IMG/VR virus record: IMGVR_UViG_3300009620_000037
Coordinates: 1 to 27,383 of that record
Origin: a virus
Strand: one strand, 5' to 3'
Length of the DNA stretch: 27,383 nt
In this document: positions 12,224 through 21,400 of the stretch, in pieces
Numbering within the stretch: the stretch's first letter is position 1
Layout of the letters: each line of letters opens with the position of its first letter
Notes under the pieces: model-generated
What the model saw: only the letters and a program-made list of their open reading frames with translations
Databases searched by the model: none
What the model was told of the DNA's origin: nothing
Program-made: the position numbers and the translations under genes

Positions 12224-12707
12224 CGCCGGGATCGCCGTCGGCCTGCGCGTGCGCCAGCGACGGCCATGACCCCGATCGCATCATGCCCGCGAGGCGACCG
12301 GCGCGCACGGGCACCTGCGTCTGCCAGCGGGAGTCGAGCAGCTCGTCGGCGCAGCGATCGAAGTCGCCAGCTTTCAACGCGGCGAGCGCCTTGCGGAAGC
12401 CGCACACGCCCCGCACGCCCAGGTTGTGCGCCATGTCTCGCAACGCCGCGAGGCGCACTGGGTCGAGGCTGACCGCCCACGGCAACGCCCCCGAGATCTC
12501 GGCGGCGGTCGCGACCAGGTCGTGGTCGAGCAGCTCGCCCGCCTCGGCCTGCGTCACGCCGCGCACGTCGAGCGCCCGACCGAATCCGATCGTCGGGTGC
12601 CCGACCAGCGTGTCGCCAGGGCCGATCGGCTTGCCGGTCGCGTCGTCGTAGACCGTCAACCGACAGCCCTCGTGCAGTTGCACCAGGGCGCGCACGGTGT
12701 CGATCAT
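12216..12707 (-). CDS. Phage lysozyme (GH24 endolysin)
   Basis: A 163-residue muramidase that cleaves the MurNAc-GlcNAc bond of peptidoglycan at lysis. The T4-type catalytic set is visible: Glu13 in LHEG, Asp22 in VYDD and Thr39 in HPTIGFGR. Helices of the C-terminal lobe follow (AALRDMAHNLGVRG, FRKALAALKAGDF and a terminal RRAGRL-like segment). There is no signal peptide, so release would need a holin. The ATG at 12707 overlaps the preceding TGA (ATGA). Confidence 0.92.
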   Translation of the reverse strand: MIDTVRALVQLHEGCRLTVYDDATGKPIGPGDTLVGHPTIGFGRALDVRGVTQAEAGELLDHDLVATAAEISGALPWAVSLDPVRLAALRDMAHNLGVRGVCGFRKALAALKAGDFDRCADELLDSRWQTQVPVRAGRLAGMMRSGSWPSLAHAQADGDPGDD

Positions 12708-13084
12708 GACGTGGTCGCTGCGGCCTCGGCGGCCGCGTCGCGCTTGGCCTGATAATCCGACACGACGGCATCGAGCGCCCGCCGGGCATTGCCCGCCGCC
12801 ACGGTCGCCCGCACAAACTCGCGCGCGCACTTTGCGACGGCCTCGTCGGAGAGTAGATCGCGCCCGAGCTTGCCCTCGACATGCCCGAGCACGGTCGCGC
12901 TCAAATTGATCGCCGCTTGTTCTTTTTCAGCGCCGGGCGTGCCCAGCTCGACGGCGTCCTCGGTGATCTGCGTCGCCAGTGTCAGGATGCCCGCAATGCC
13001 CTGCGCGCCCGGCACGAGCGCCGCGAACGGCGAGGCGATGGCCGCCGCGTTGCCGATCTTTCGTAAGATGCTCAAAAATCCCAT
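12704..13084 (-). CDS. Holin candidate / membrane-associated protein
   Basis: A 126-residue protein. After a short basic start (RKIGN), residues about 11-37 are Ala/Gly/Leu-rich and hydrophobic (AAAIASPFAALVPGAQGIAGILTLA). This is followed by an acidic-to-basic helical domain. AAGGGGG lies just upstream of ATG 13084. Direct coupling to the lysozyme gene by ATGA suggests a lysis role, but holins usually have more or clearer membrane spans. Confidence 0.65.
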   Translation of the reverse strand: MGFLSILRKIGNAAAIASPFAALVPGAQGIAGILTLATQITEDAVELGTPGAEKEQAAINLSATVLGHVEGKLGRDLLSDEAVAKCAREFVRATVAAGNARRALDAVVSDYQAKRDAAAEAAATTS

Positions 13085-13096
13085 TGCGCCCCCTTG

Positions 13097-14524
13097 CTAG
13101 TCGTCGATGCGCCCGACAATCAGACGCCCGCACGCATACTCCAGATCCAGTTCGGCATTCGCCGTCATCGTCACATCGTCATACTCGCCCGTATCCGGCA
13201 CGATGATCCGGCAGGACAACGCCCGCACCGCGCGCAGCCGCGTGTGTCGCGCCAGGCTATAGACCAGCGTGACGAACCGGCCATCGTCGGCGGCGACGAC
13301 ACTGTCGATCCGACGGTCGGCCGCCTCGGGGAACCCGTCGGCGTCAGTCAGCGGCGACTCGTCGCGGTTGCCGTGCACGATCAGCCGAAACGCCGATTGC
13401 AGATCGTCCGGCAAGTGTCGCCGCACGTTCGGCACAACCTCGAACCCCGGCTCGTCGGCGATCGGGCCGAGCCACGACCGCACGCCCCGGTGCGTATGAA
13501 AGACGAACGCCGCCGGGGCCATAAAATTCGCGACCGCCAGCAGGCATAGAGCCTCGGGCGTTTCGATCGGCCCCATGACGTCAGCGCCGATCAGATCACG
13601 GCTCGGCCCGCCGGGTTCAGACTCGACGCCGAGCCGACTGACGGGCCGCCCGTGGCCCTCGTCGTAGGTGATGCCGCGCGCGTGCCGGATCGCCGAGACG
13701 TGATCTTGCTCGAAGTGGCCCCGGTGCCCGTGCTTTTGCCAGAGCGGCGGCCGACCCCACCGATCGAGGTCAACGATCTCTTCGCTGTACGCACTGCGCA
13801 AGCGCAGGCACGGCAGCGCGTAGGCGTCGACCAGCGGATCGATCACAAGCCGGTCGAGGTCGGCGGGATCGTCCGGCTCGGAATCGTACAGCCAGTTCTG
13901 CCAGGCCTCGTTCACGTCGGCGAAGATCATCACGCCCGGCGCAGCGACGGCGATGACCTGGCCGACCGTCTGCGCCCAGGTGGTGAGTTGCGCCTCGTTG
14001 CGATCGAACATCTGGAGATCGCCGCACGACCAGAACAACCGCAGGGCACGCTCGTCGAGCGCCCGACAATAGCCCGCCACCATGTCGTCGTAGTCCGGCC
14101 ACGCCTCGACCCGCACGTCGTCCTGGCCGGTGAACGCGATCGGCGCGACTTCATGCCCGCGCCAATACGGATACCAGCCGAGCGAAAACCAGGTGCGGAC
14201 GAACTCATAGCCCGCCGTCGCAATCGTGTCGAGCTGGTGCAGGCAGGCATCGGGATCGGCGCGGTACTGGCCCAGGCCCCAGCCGTACGTGATGCCCAGC
14301 GGTAACACCGGGCCGACGTCGTCGGCGAAGTGGCTGCCAGGCACCGCCCGCAGCGCGCCGTAGATCTGCCCCGGCACCAGCGGCGGCGACGGTTCCGGCT
14401 CGCGGTCTGGCTCGGTGACGACCGGCGGATCGCGCGGCAGTCGCTCGGGATCGCGCGCGCCCTCGTCGCCCGCGCCGAGATCGTCGTTCTCGACGTGCCC
14501 GTGCCAGGACCGTCGATCAGTCAT
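13097..14524 (-). CDS. Glycoside-hydrolase-like TIM-barrel protein
   Basis: A 475-residue protein. The first 50 residues are acidic and Pro-rich linker. From about 75 it reads like a GH5/GH39-type barrel: a strand with FVRTWFSLGWYP (108-119), the strand LRLFWSCGD, then VMIFADVNEAWQNW with Asn205-Glu206 as a typical acid/base pair. GVESEPGGPSRD at 299-310 follows, with Glu301 or Glu303 as candidate nucleophile, and FHTHRG at 342-347. The last 100 residues are beta-rich. It could trim host surface sugar as a virion component or released enzyme. It lies between the tail fibre and lysozyme, and the catalytic assignment is by motif only. Confidence 0.72.
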   Translation of the reverse strand: MTDRRSWHGHVENDDLGAGDEGARDPERLPRDPPVVTEPDREPEPSPPLVPGQIYGALRAVPGSHFADDVGPVLPLGITYGWGLGQYRADPDACLHQLDTIATAGYEFVRTWFSLGWYPYWRGHEVAPIAFTGQDDVRVEAWPDYDDMVAGYCRALDERALRLFWSCGDLQMFDRNEAQLTTWAQTVGQVIAVAAPGVMIFADVNEAWQNWLYDSEPDDPADLDRLVIDPLVDAYALPCLRLRSAYSEEIVDLDRWGRPPLWQKHGHRGHFEQDHVSAIRHARGITYDEGHGRPVSRLGVESEPGGPSRDLIGADVMGPIETPEALCLLAVANFMAPAAFVFHTHRGVRSWLGPIADEPGFEVVPNVRRHLPDDLQSAFRLIVHGNRDESPLTDADGFPEAADRRIDSVVAADDGRFVTLVYSLARHTRLRAVRALSCRIIVPDTGEYDDVTMTANAELDLEYACGRLIVGRIDD

Positions 14525-14759
14525 CGTCGAAACACGCGACCCGGTCGGCGGGTGTCTGGCTGGTGTTGATGCAGATCTGGCGCAGCACGGGCAGTAGCTC
14601 GCGCAGCTCGGCCTCGCTGCGATCGGCGTGAGTCTGGATCGCGGTCAGCACTTGCGTCGACAACAGCCAGACCAAATAGATCGCAATCGCCGACGGGACG
14701 CCGACGGCGCTGACCGCCTTCACGATCCAGGGTGTCCCGTTCGCGAGCAACGTCGGCAT
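14517..14759 (-). CDS. Single-pass membrane protein, holin-like
   Basis: An 80-residue protein. Residues about 15-38 (AVSAVGVPSAIAIYLVWLLS) form one membrane helix, followed by a polar helix with Glu/Leu/Arg repeats (DRSEAELRELLPVLRQIC) and a short acidic end. Small proteins of this layout are frequent next to tail fibres and lysis genes in phages and are often called holins. It starts three bases after the preceding small gene. Confidence 0.72.
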   Translation of the reverse strand: MPTLLANGTPWIVKAVSAVGVPSAIAIYLVWLLSTQVLTAIQTHADRSEAELRELLPVLRQICINTSQTPADRVACFDDD

Positions 14760-14762
14760 CGG

Positions 14763-14930
14763 TTAACCGCTTTCTGTGTCCTCGTCGGGGTCGGCAGGCG
14801 GCGCGAGTTGCTGCGCCTGCTGCGCGACGAGCGCCTGCAATCTGGCGATCTGGATCATTTGTTCGCCGATCACGGAAAACAGGGTTTCGGTCGTGACGGG
14901 CGGCAGCGTCGGAGCTGTCGGTTCGGTCAT
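14763..14930 (-). CDS. Small leucine-zipper-like protein
   Basis: A 55-residue protein from ATG 14930, with AAAAGGAT about 8-14 bases upstream. The Thr/Pro-rich start is followed by a heptad-like helix (LFSVIGEQMIQIARLQALV, then a Gln-rich run) and an acidic tail. The helix suggests oligomerisation. Tight packing between its neighbours and a clear ribosome site support it as a gene. It is shorter than most gene finders' threshold. Confidence 0.68.
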   Translation of the reverse strand: MTEPTAPTLPPVTTETLFSVIGEQMIQIARLQALVAQQAQQLAPPADPDEDTESG

Positions 14931-14947
14931 CGTCGGTATCCTTTTGG

Positions 14948-15328
14948 TTAGGGTTCAGGTTCCGGCGCGGGTGCCGGTTCCGGTACTGACCACGGTAGAC
15001 CGCTCGCCGTGGTCGGGTTCATCTTGGTGTGTAGCTGCGCGGCTACCTGTGCCTCAATCGCCGCCACTTCCTCCGCGCCCATCTTGTCGTGCACCCATCC
15101 GAGCGCGAGTGCTTTGGTAACATCTCCCCACGCCACAAAATCGCCGCCGGTAAACGGCTCTAAACTGATCCCGCCGTTGGTCCCAACCGCGTACGTGTGA
15201 TCTCCGACCGTTTGCTCGTCGGTGCAGATCCAGACGACGCTATAGATAACCCGCGCTTCGCCCTCAAATGGCCCTGCTGGGCCAACGAGATAATCGGTGC
15301 ATACTGCAATGTTCCACGTTGCCGCCAT
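14948..15328 (-). CDS. DUF7936-like phage protein
   Basis: A 126-residue protein. It starts MAATWNI and alternates strands, then has ALGWVHDKMGAEEVAAIEAQVA, a helix ending in KMNPTTASGLPW, and a Pro/Glu-rich tail. This layout (beta domain, then LGWV helix, then NP-x-x-x-SG-PW) matches small proteins found beside tail fibres in many environmental phages. I recall this as DUF7936, function unknown; the family name is from memory. GAGGAG lies nine bases before ATG 15328. Confidence 0.78.
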   Translation of the reverse strand: MAATWNIAVCTDYLVGPAGPFEGEARVIYSVVWICTDEQTVGDHTYAVGTNGGISLEPFTGGDFVAWGDVTKALALGWVHDKMGAEEVAAIEAQVAAQLHTKMNPTTASGLPWSVPEPAPAPEPEP

Positions 15329-15343
15329 CTGTCTACTCCTCGA

Positions 15344-16834
15344 TTATGGTGTCTCACGCGTGCATTTATATTCCGTTCCCCCGGCGGTCATGTAGTGCAT
15401 ATACCCGTCTGTCTCAAACCAGAACACCGTATGAGCAGCGATGGCCGACTGCGCCGCTGTGAGGTTCTTCATGGCTTGCACGCCAAACCCGCTCAGTATT
15501 AAATCAACCGCGCTGTTCGGCGTCGTCCCGATTCCAACGTTGGCGTTAAATTTCACATCGCCAGTGCCGCGCACTATGCGGAACGACTCCGTGGCGACAT
15601 CGTTCACCAATCGCTGGAAGACGGGATCGCCGGTATCAGCCAATCCAATTTGTAGCCCATACGCCCCTGCGCCGGATGCCCGCTGCGTGATGCGGAAAAT
15701 ATCTAGCACGTTGTCGCCGCCGGACACGTCAAGCGCAACATCAGGATCGGTCACCCCGATGCCGACATCGCCAACCGAATCGATGGTGATCCGATGCGTC
15801 CCTTCGGTCCAAAACGACATTTTGTTGTCGTTGTGGTCGTACTTAATCCGGCCAGAGTCAGCGTCGCCTACATCACCAAAGGCGATCATTTGCTGGTAAT
15901 TCCCACTAGGCGACAAAAACGTCATCCCCGCGTGCGTCGAGTTTTCCACGACCAGATCATCCGCCCCGGCTGTTGCTGTCACGCTGCCCGCTGTCGCGCT
16001 ATGCACATGCAGGGTGCCATCTGGATCGGTGATCGCGCCAATTCCAACGGTGTTCCCTTCAGCTTGTAAGATAAATGGCACCTGAGCGGTGCCAGCCTTG
16101 ACCGCCTGTAGCCAGCCGTGCCCGTTCGTGGTGTCAGTGCGATAGCCGATCCGCAACTGCATATTTTTATCTGTCGATCCGATGATCTGGACCTGAGCAT
16201 TGTTCTCCGCGTATGAAGCACAGTCACCGGAAATTTCCAGGAGCACACCGGGGTCGGTCACGCCGATGCCCACGTTATAGTCGAATCGGCTGATCCCGGC
16301 ATCCACTAGCAGCGAATAATCCGAGGTCGCTTCGCTTGCCGGGCCAGTGATCCAGAGCGATGCCGAGGTATCAACGCTTCCACCGCCCCCGACGATCATC
16401 GTCGGCTCGTCGATCTTGACTTGGTAGACCGTCGTGACGGCTTGGCTTGCTTGCGTCGTGATCGCATTCCCGAAAATTGTGCCGCCCAGAGACGACGTAT
16501 CGCCAGCAACGCCGGTCAGCGTTCCGGCGTACCACTGTTTCGCCGCGTTCGACGCCGCGCCGCCAGATGTGAAATTCCCAGCAAAATAGTTTGCGATGTA
16601 ATCGAGCGGAGACGCGCCGACCGACAGGCTGTTCGTGCTGGCGTTATACGTCAACGCGCTATTTCTCGCCAGTTGCGTGCCGCTGCTCGCGAAGATCAGC
16701 TCGTTCGCCCCCTGTGACGCGATCGCGATCGAGCCGGTACGCAACGCGGCACTATTGGCAACGACTGAGGCGTTCCACTCTGCGGCCGTAACCATGTCCC
16801 CGGTTGTCAGGGTCGAAGCGGCGACGTAAGCCAT
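15344..16834 (-). CDS. Tail fibre / receptor-binding protein
   Basis: A 496-residue beta-rich protein. Four spaced repeats of the VGIGxTDPxxxLxISG type, near residues 188, 263, 357 and 433, are typical of trimeric phage tail fibres, and the C-terminus ends in short aromatic strands. The N-terminus (residues 1-30) is helical, as for attachment to the tail tip. No intramolecular chaperone (peptidase S74) is seen. A strong ribosome site AAAGGAG precedes ATG 16834. It presumably binds the host surface; the adjacent sugar-hydrolase-like protein may act on the same surface. Confidence 0.83.
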   Translation of the reverse strand: MAYVAASTLTTGDMVTAAEWNASVVANSAALRTGSIAIASQGANELIFASSGTQLARNSALTYNASTNSLSVGASPLDYIANYFAGNFTSGGAASNAAKQWYAGTLTGVAGDTSSLGGTIFGNAITTQASQAVTTVYQVKIDEPTMIVGGGGSVDTSASLWITGPASEATSDYSLLVDAGISRFDYNVGIGVTDPGVLLEISGDCASYAENNAQVQIIGSTDKNMQLRIGYRTDTTNGHGWLQAVKAGTAQVPFILQAEGNTVGIGAITDPDGTLHVHSATAGSVTATAGADDLVVENSTHAGMTFLSPSGNYQQMIAFGDVGDADSGRIKYDHNDNKMSFWTEGTHRITIDSVGDVGIGVTDPDVALDVSGGDNVLDIFRITQRASGAGAYGLQIGLADTGDPVFQRLVNDVATESFRIVRGTGDVKFNANVGIGTTPNSAVDLILSGFGVQAMKNLTAAQSAIAAHTVFWFETDGYMHYMTAGGTEYKCTRETP

Positions 16835-16845
16835 GTCTTACTCCT

Positions 16846-18417
16846 TTAGAACGACAGCAGCGTCGAGGTGCCGACGTTCGACGCGCCCGCCGTGCCGATG
16901 AACCAGTACACGATCCGGCTCGCGGGCGACAGCGTCCACTTGCACCGGATAATGTTCGTCGGCTTGATCGTCAACGTGACCGATTGAATAAAGTAGCCCT
17001 CGTCGAGCGCCGTCTGCGCTTCGCTGATGCCGATCCGATCGCCGACTTCTCTGGTAAGCCCGGCGGCCATGAGTCCCGCGTTTTTGTTCAACAGGATCGT
17101 CACGCTCTCGGCGCTCTGTTGCGCGTCTTTGTACACCCCGAGGAAGTGTTTTGCGAACGAGTTGCCCACCACCGGGTCCATCTGATAGCTGGCGTCGTAG
17201 CGGTAGGTGTTCGTGCCGAACGTCGACTGGCTCGTCGCGTCTTCTAATTCGTTTACGGTCGTCTGCTGGTCGTAGATCCCGAGGCCACGGAAATCGAACT
17301 TCGTGATGTACAGCGTCGTGCTCGCGTGGTTGTTCGTCAACACGACCGACGCCGACGTGCCGCCATACGTGGCACTCACCCCGAGACTGCTGGACATGTC
17401 AGCGCCCGACGCATCGGCGGCGGCGTTGGCCGTGTAGTCGGTCGAGCTGGCAGGCGTGACCATTGACGTCCCCGCGCACCGCTGCTCCCGGTCGTCGGGA
17501 TCGGTGTAGGGGCAGACAAGCGTGATTGACTCGCCCGCCAGGAGCGCGACCGCCGAGTCGGTGCCGACCGTCGCGTCGCGCATCGAGTACAGCACGACGC
17601 TGCTGCCATCCTTGCGGCGCGGGTGCGTCAACACCTGCATGCGGTTGATCACCGAATCCCGCGAGCGCCGGATCGAGATCGCCTCGATGTCGTCGTCGTC
17701 GAACGTCGACTGGTTCGTGTTTTTCTTGGCGCGGTCGGTGCGGCTCTCGTACGTGAACGCCTGCGCCGTGCTGGCGTTGGTCGTGCCCTTCGCATAGATA
17801 AAACCCGCCTCGGACATTGCGAGGCGTTGCAGCTCGCCGAGCACGCTGACGCCTTCCTCGGGCGACTTCGCGTCGAGCGCGAGCGCGTAGGTTTCCCGCC
17901 CGGTGCCGCTCGTCGAACTGCCAGGCGCGGACGGCATCGCCGCGACCAGCGTGTCGAAGACCTCGTCGCCGCGCTTCGAGGTCAGCACGGCCTGCCGTTT
18001 GAGTGACGTCCGCAGGCATTCGTCAAGGTAGTCGTGCACGACGCACAACGTCGTCCAGGGTCCGCGCTGGTTTGCCGTCGCATGAATCGACGCCAGCCGC
18101 CCGACGACCTTGTAGTACGTCGTGCCGCCGTACGTGATCGCGAGACGGCACGCGATGCCGATCTCGAACCCGCTGCGGACGTTCGCATGCCCTGGGCTGT
18201 AATACCCGACAGCGGTGTTCGAGTTGTTCGCGGAATTGTCGAGCGCAAAGGTGAGCGATCCAGGCTGCGCGCAGCGGTCGCCCGGCCCCCCTGCGGCTAT
18301 CCCGTAGGACGCCACGACGTCAACCTGCGCGCGCACGTCGGCCCACACGTTCGTCCACGCGCCAGCCGTGCCCGCGAACTGCATCTCCAGGGCGATCGAG
18401 GTGGGCGCAACGCCCAT
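16846..18417 (-). CDS. Tail tip / baseplate hub-like protein
   Basis: A 523-residue protein, ATGA-coupled to the tape measure. The N-terminal 130 residues carry a pattern common in siphophage minor tail proteins (DVRAQVDVVASYG, SLTFALDN, GYYSPGHANVRSGFEIGI, then ITYGGTTYYKVVGRL). It is followed by a two-sheet region and a C-terminal half with DYTANAAADASG and VVLTNNHAST. This fits the tail-tip proteins that close the tube and hold fibres. The exact role (distal tail or hub) cannot be separated by eye. Confidence 0.72.
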   Translation of the reverse strand: MGVAPTSIALEMQFAGTAGAWTNVWADVRAQVDVVASYGIAAGGPGDRCAQPGSLTFALDNSANNSNTAVGYYSPGHANVRSGFEIGIACRLAITYGGTTYYKVVGRLASIHATANQRGPWTTLCVVHDYLDECLRTSLKRQAVLTSKRGDEVFDTLVAAMPSAPGSSTSGTGRETYALALDAKSPEEGVSVLGELQRLAMSEAGFIYAKGTTNASTAQAFTYESRTDRAKKNTNQSTFDDDDIEAISIRRSRDSVINRMQVLTHPRRKDGSSVVLYSMRDATVGTDSAVALLAGESITLVCPYTDPDDREQRCAGTSMVTPASSTDYTANAAADASGADMSSSLGVSATYGGTSASVVLTNNHASTTLYITKFDFRGLGIYDQQTTVNELEDATSQSTFGTNTYRYDASYQMDPVVGNSFAKHFLGVYKDAQQSAESVTILLNKNAGLMAAGLTREVGDRIGISEAQTALDEGYFIQSVTLTIKPTNIIRCKWTLSPASRIVYWFIGTAGASNVGTSTLLSF

Positions 18418-21400
18418 CAGTTTGTCGCCCCCGACTGCGCGATCGCCGCCGCCAACATCTTCGGCACGAGTTGCGATTGAAACGTGCGCTCGACTTCGAG
18501 GTCGGCCCGCAGCGCGCGGATCTCGTGCGCGAGCGCAGCAACCCCTGGCGCGCTCTGCCCTTCGGGCACGACGGCCTCGCGACCGTGCAACCGGACCAGC
18601 GTGCCCCGTCCGCCGCCAAAGTCGACGAAGCGCCCGCCCGTGCCGTGCTGGAAGCCTTGCGCGTGGTCGCCCGTCTCGCCGCTGCCCTCGCCGACGATGT
18701 CGTCGAAAATGTGCTGCATTTCGTCGTGGATATTGTCCCAGGGCAGGTTGTCAACGTCCCACTCGATCTGCGTTTTAATGTTGATCGTGTCAGGCAGATC
18801 GCGGATCGACGCACCAAGATCGACGATGTTGCCGTTAACGTCGATAATGGCGCTACTGAGCTGCGCGGCGAGCGCGTCGTCGGCCAGTGAGCCGACCAGC
18901 GCGCGCAGATCTTCGAGGCTCATGCCCATTTTGTGCGCGACCTGGATCAGCTCGTAGAACTGAATCTGTCCACTATCCGACGCAGTCGCGAATCCCGCCG
19001 CAAGATCTTCGAGGATCGGCCCGATCGCCTCGGCCGCCTCGCCGCTTGTAATGTGCCCCTGCTCCACCATCGACCAGAGGTCGCGGGCGGTCCTCGCGAC
19101 GAGCTGGTAGTCCTCCGACATGTGCAACCCCTGGGAGCGCGTGATCTCCGACAGGTGCAGCAAGAACGCCGTATAGTCGTGCCCGATCTCGGTCGAGGTC
19201 GCCGCGATCGCGCGCTGCATACTCGATCCAAACTGGAAGCCCATCCGCTCGCCCATGATCCGAATGTTGTCCTCGGTACTCCGACCGAACAGCCCCTTGA
19301 TGGCCCCGCCGAGCTTTCGTAACCCCTTCATACCTGCCGACACCGCCGCGCTGATGCCCTTGCCGATCAGTTGCCCGGCCATCGCCCCGATCGGACCAAA
19401 CGCCGCGCCGATCGCCGCGCCGACTTTGCCGGTAAGCGCGCCGACGAGCTTGCCCTCTAGGTGCGTGCCGATCAGCCCGCCAAAGTGCGACCCGACCGCG
19501 CGCACCGCGTCGCCGCCTTGCATGATCGTTTTCGTGATCATGCCGGGCACCGCCGACCAGGCCGTGCGGAGTTGTTGAAATAGTGACGGCTGTACGACGA
19601 GCTGCGCGTTCAACAGCTTGACGTCTTGCGTAATGCCGCCGAGCTTGGTCGCGTTAATCATCGCGAGCCAGTACTCGTGTTGCCGTGCAACCTCTTCGAG
19701 CTGCGGCGAGAGTTGCGCGCCGCGCTGGCGGAGCGTGACCGCCTCCGCCCCCAGGCGCATCACTTCGTTATAGGTCAACTCGCCCGCGATCTGCACTTCG
19801 GAAAGCGCCGTTTCCCACACATGCAGCTCGTCGTCGAGATTGCCGTCGGTGATCGTCGTGATCGCGCTCTGCACCTTGCCGTTAAAGGCGCGCGTTTTCT
19901 CGGCGGCTCGCGCGGCGGCGTCGGCAGCCAGGTCCGCGCTCGTCGCATAGGCGCGCATCGCGTCGCTGACCTTGCCGCCGCGATCGATCAACGCCTGGAT
20001 CTGATCGACCAGCCGTTTCGCGTTCTCGGTGTTCGCGAGTTGCTCGTCGCCGAGTCCCTCGAAGACCGTCGTGAGGTTCGCGACGTCGCCCGCGAGCGCG
20101 CTGTCGAGAATCCCGTCGCGCAGCTCGTCGAGCTTTGTCGCTAGATCATCGGCGGCGGTCGAGGCGGTGCCCGCTCTGGTGCCGAACGTCTCCAACCCGG
20201 CCCCGGCGTTCGGCGCACTCGTGGCGACGGCTCGCAGGCTCGTGTCGACCTGGCGCGTCGCGGTCGTCAGCGTGTTAATCGCGGGCGTAAACTCTTCAGT
20301 TTTTGTTTTGGTCAGGCTGAGAAAATCTGCCAGATCTTCGAGGCGATCGGCGACCCATCCGAAGATCTCACCGAAGAACCGAAAGATGGGCGTTAATTTG
20401 TCGCCGACCCAAGCGCCGAGCGTTTTGAGCGCGCCCCACAGGGCGACCGCTTCGGAAATTAGCGGTCGAATACTCAACAACGCAACATTCTTTATCACCC
20501 GACCAAGCTGATACATGACGCGCCGCCCGGTTTCGGTCGAGCCGACCAGCAAGGCCACCGCCGTCGCGGCGAGGCTGACCGGGTTCGAGAACCCGACAAC
20601 GACTCGCCCGAGCGTCACCAGCACGCCGCGCAACCCTGCGGCCGACGTTGCGATCCGTGCGAGACGGCTGCCAAACTTCACGATCGCCCCACCGCCGACA
20701 CCGACAAGCACGCGCTTAAGCACGCCGAGCAGCGGCAGGAGCGTTCCGAACGCGTGCGACACCGCGCCCGTAACAAACAACATCGGCCCGAGCGCGGCGA
20801 CAAACACCCCCGCACCGATCGCCGCGTTCTGCATCGGCGTCGGCAGCGCGGCGAACCCCTGCACCAGCGCGCGCACCTTCGGGATCGCCGCGTCGGCCAT
20901 GTCGACCAGGCGCTCGAACATCGGCAGCAGCGCAACGCCCAGCTCGATTCCAACGTCGACCAGTTTGTTTTTGAGTAGCGTCAGTCGCGACGCGGTCGTT
21001 TTGAATCGCTCGGCGGCTTCCTTCGTCAGCGCCAGGTTCGCGGTCCACGCGGTGTTGCCTTCCTCGACCGCCTCGCGCAGCAAGTCGCCCGCACCCGACG
21101 CGCGCAGCATGGCATCGCGCACGCGGATCTCCGACATGCCGAGATCTTCGAGCACGGCGAACGTGTTGATCCCGGCATCGTCGAGCGTGCCCAGCCCTTC
21201 GATAAACGTGACGATCGCGCCTGCGGCATCCACCTCGAACGCCTGCGCAAAATCCTCGCGCGCCACGCGGCCAGTCCGCGACGCAATCTCGGCGAACTGA
21301 TCCAGCTCGGCACCGCCCGTCGACACGGCGCTCGCGATCTGGATCATTACTTTGCTGATCGCCGTGCCGCCCGCCTCGGCCCCGATGCCGACCGACGAGA

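Noticed and set aside
10844-12472. A 542-codon plus-strand open frame
   Set aside because: It is antisense to the metallophosphoesterase and lysozyme, which have full catalytic motifs. Its translation is Arg/Ala-rich and low in complexity.
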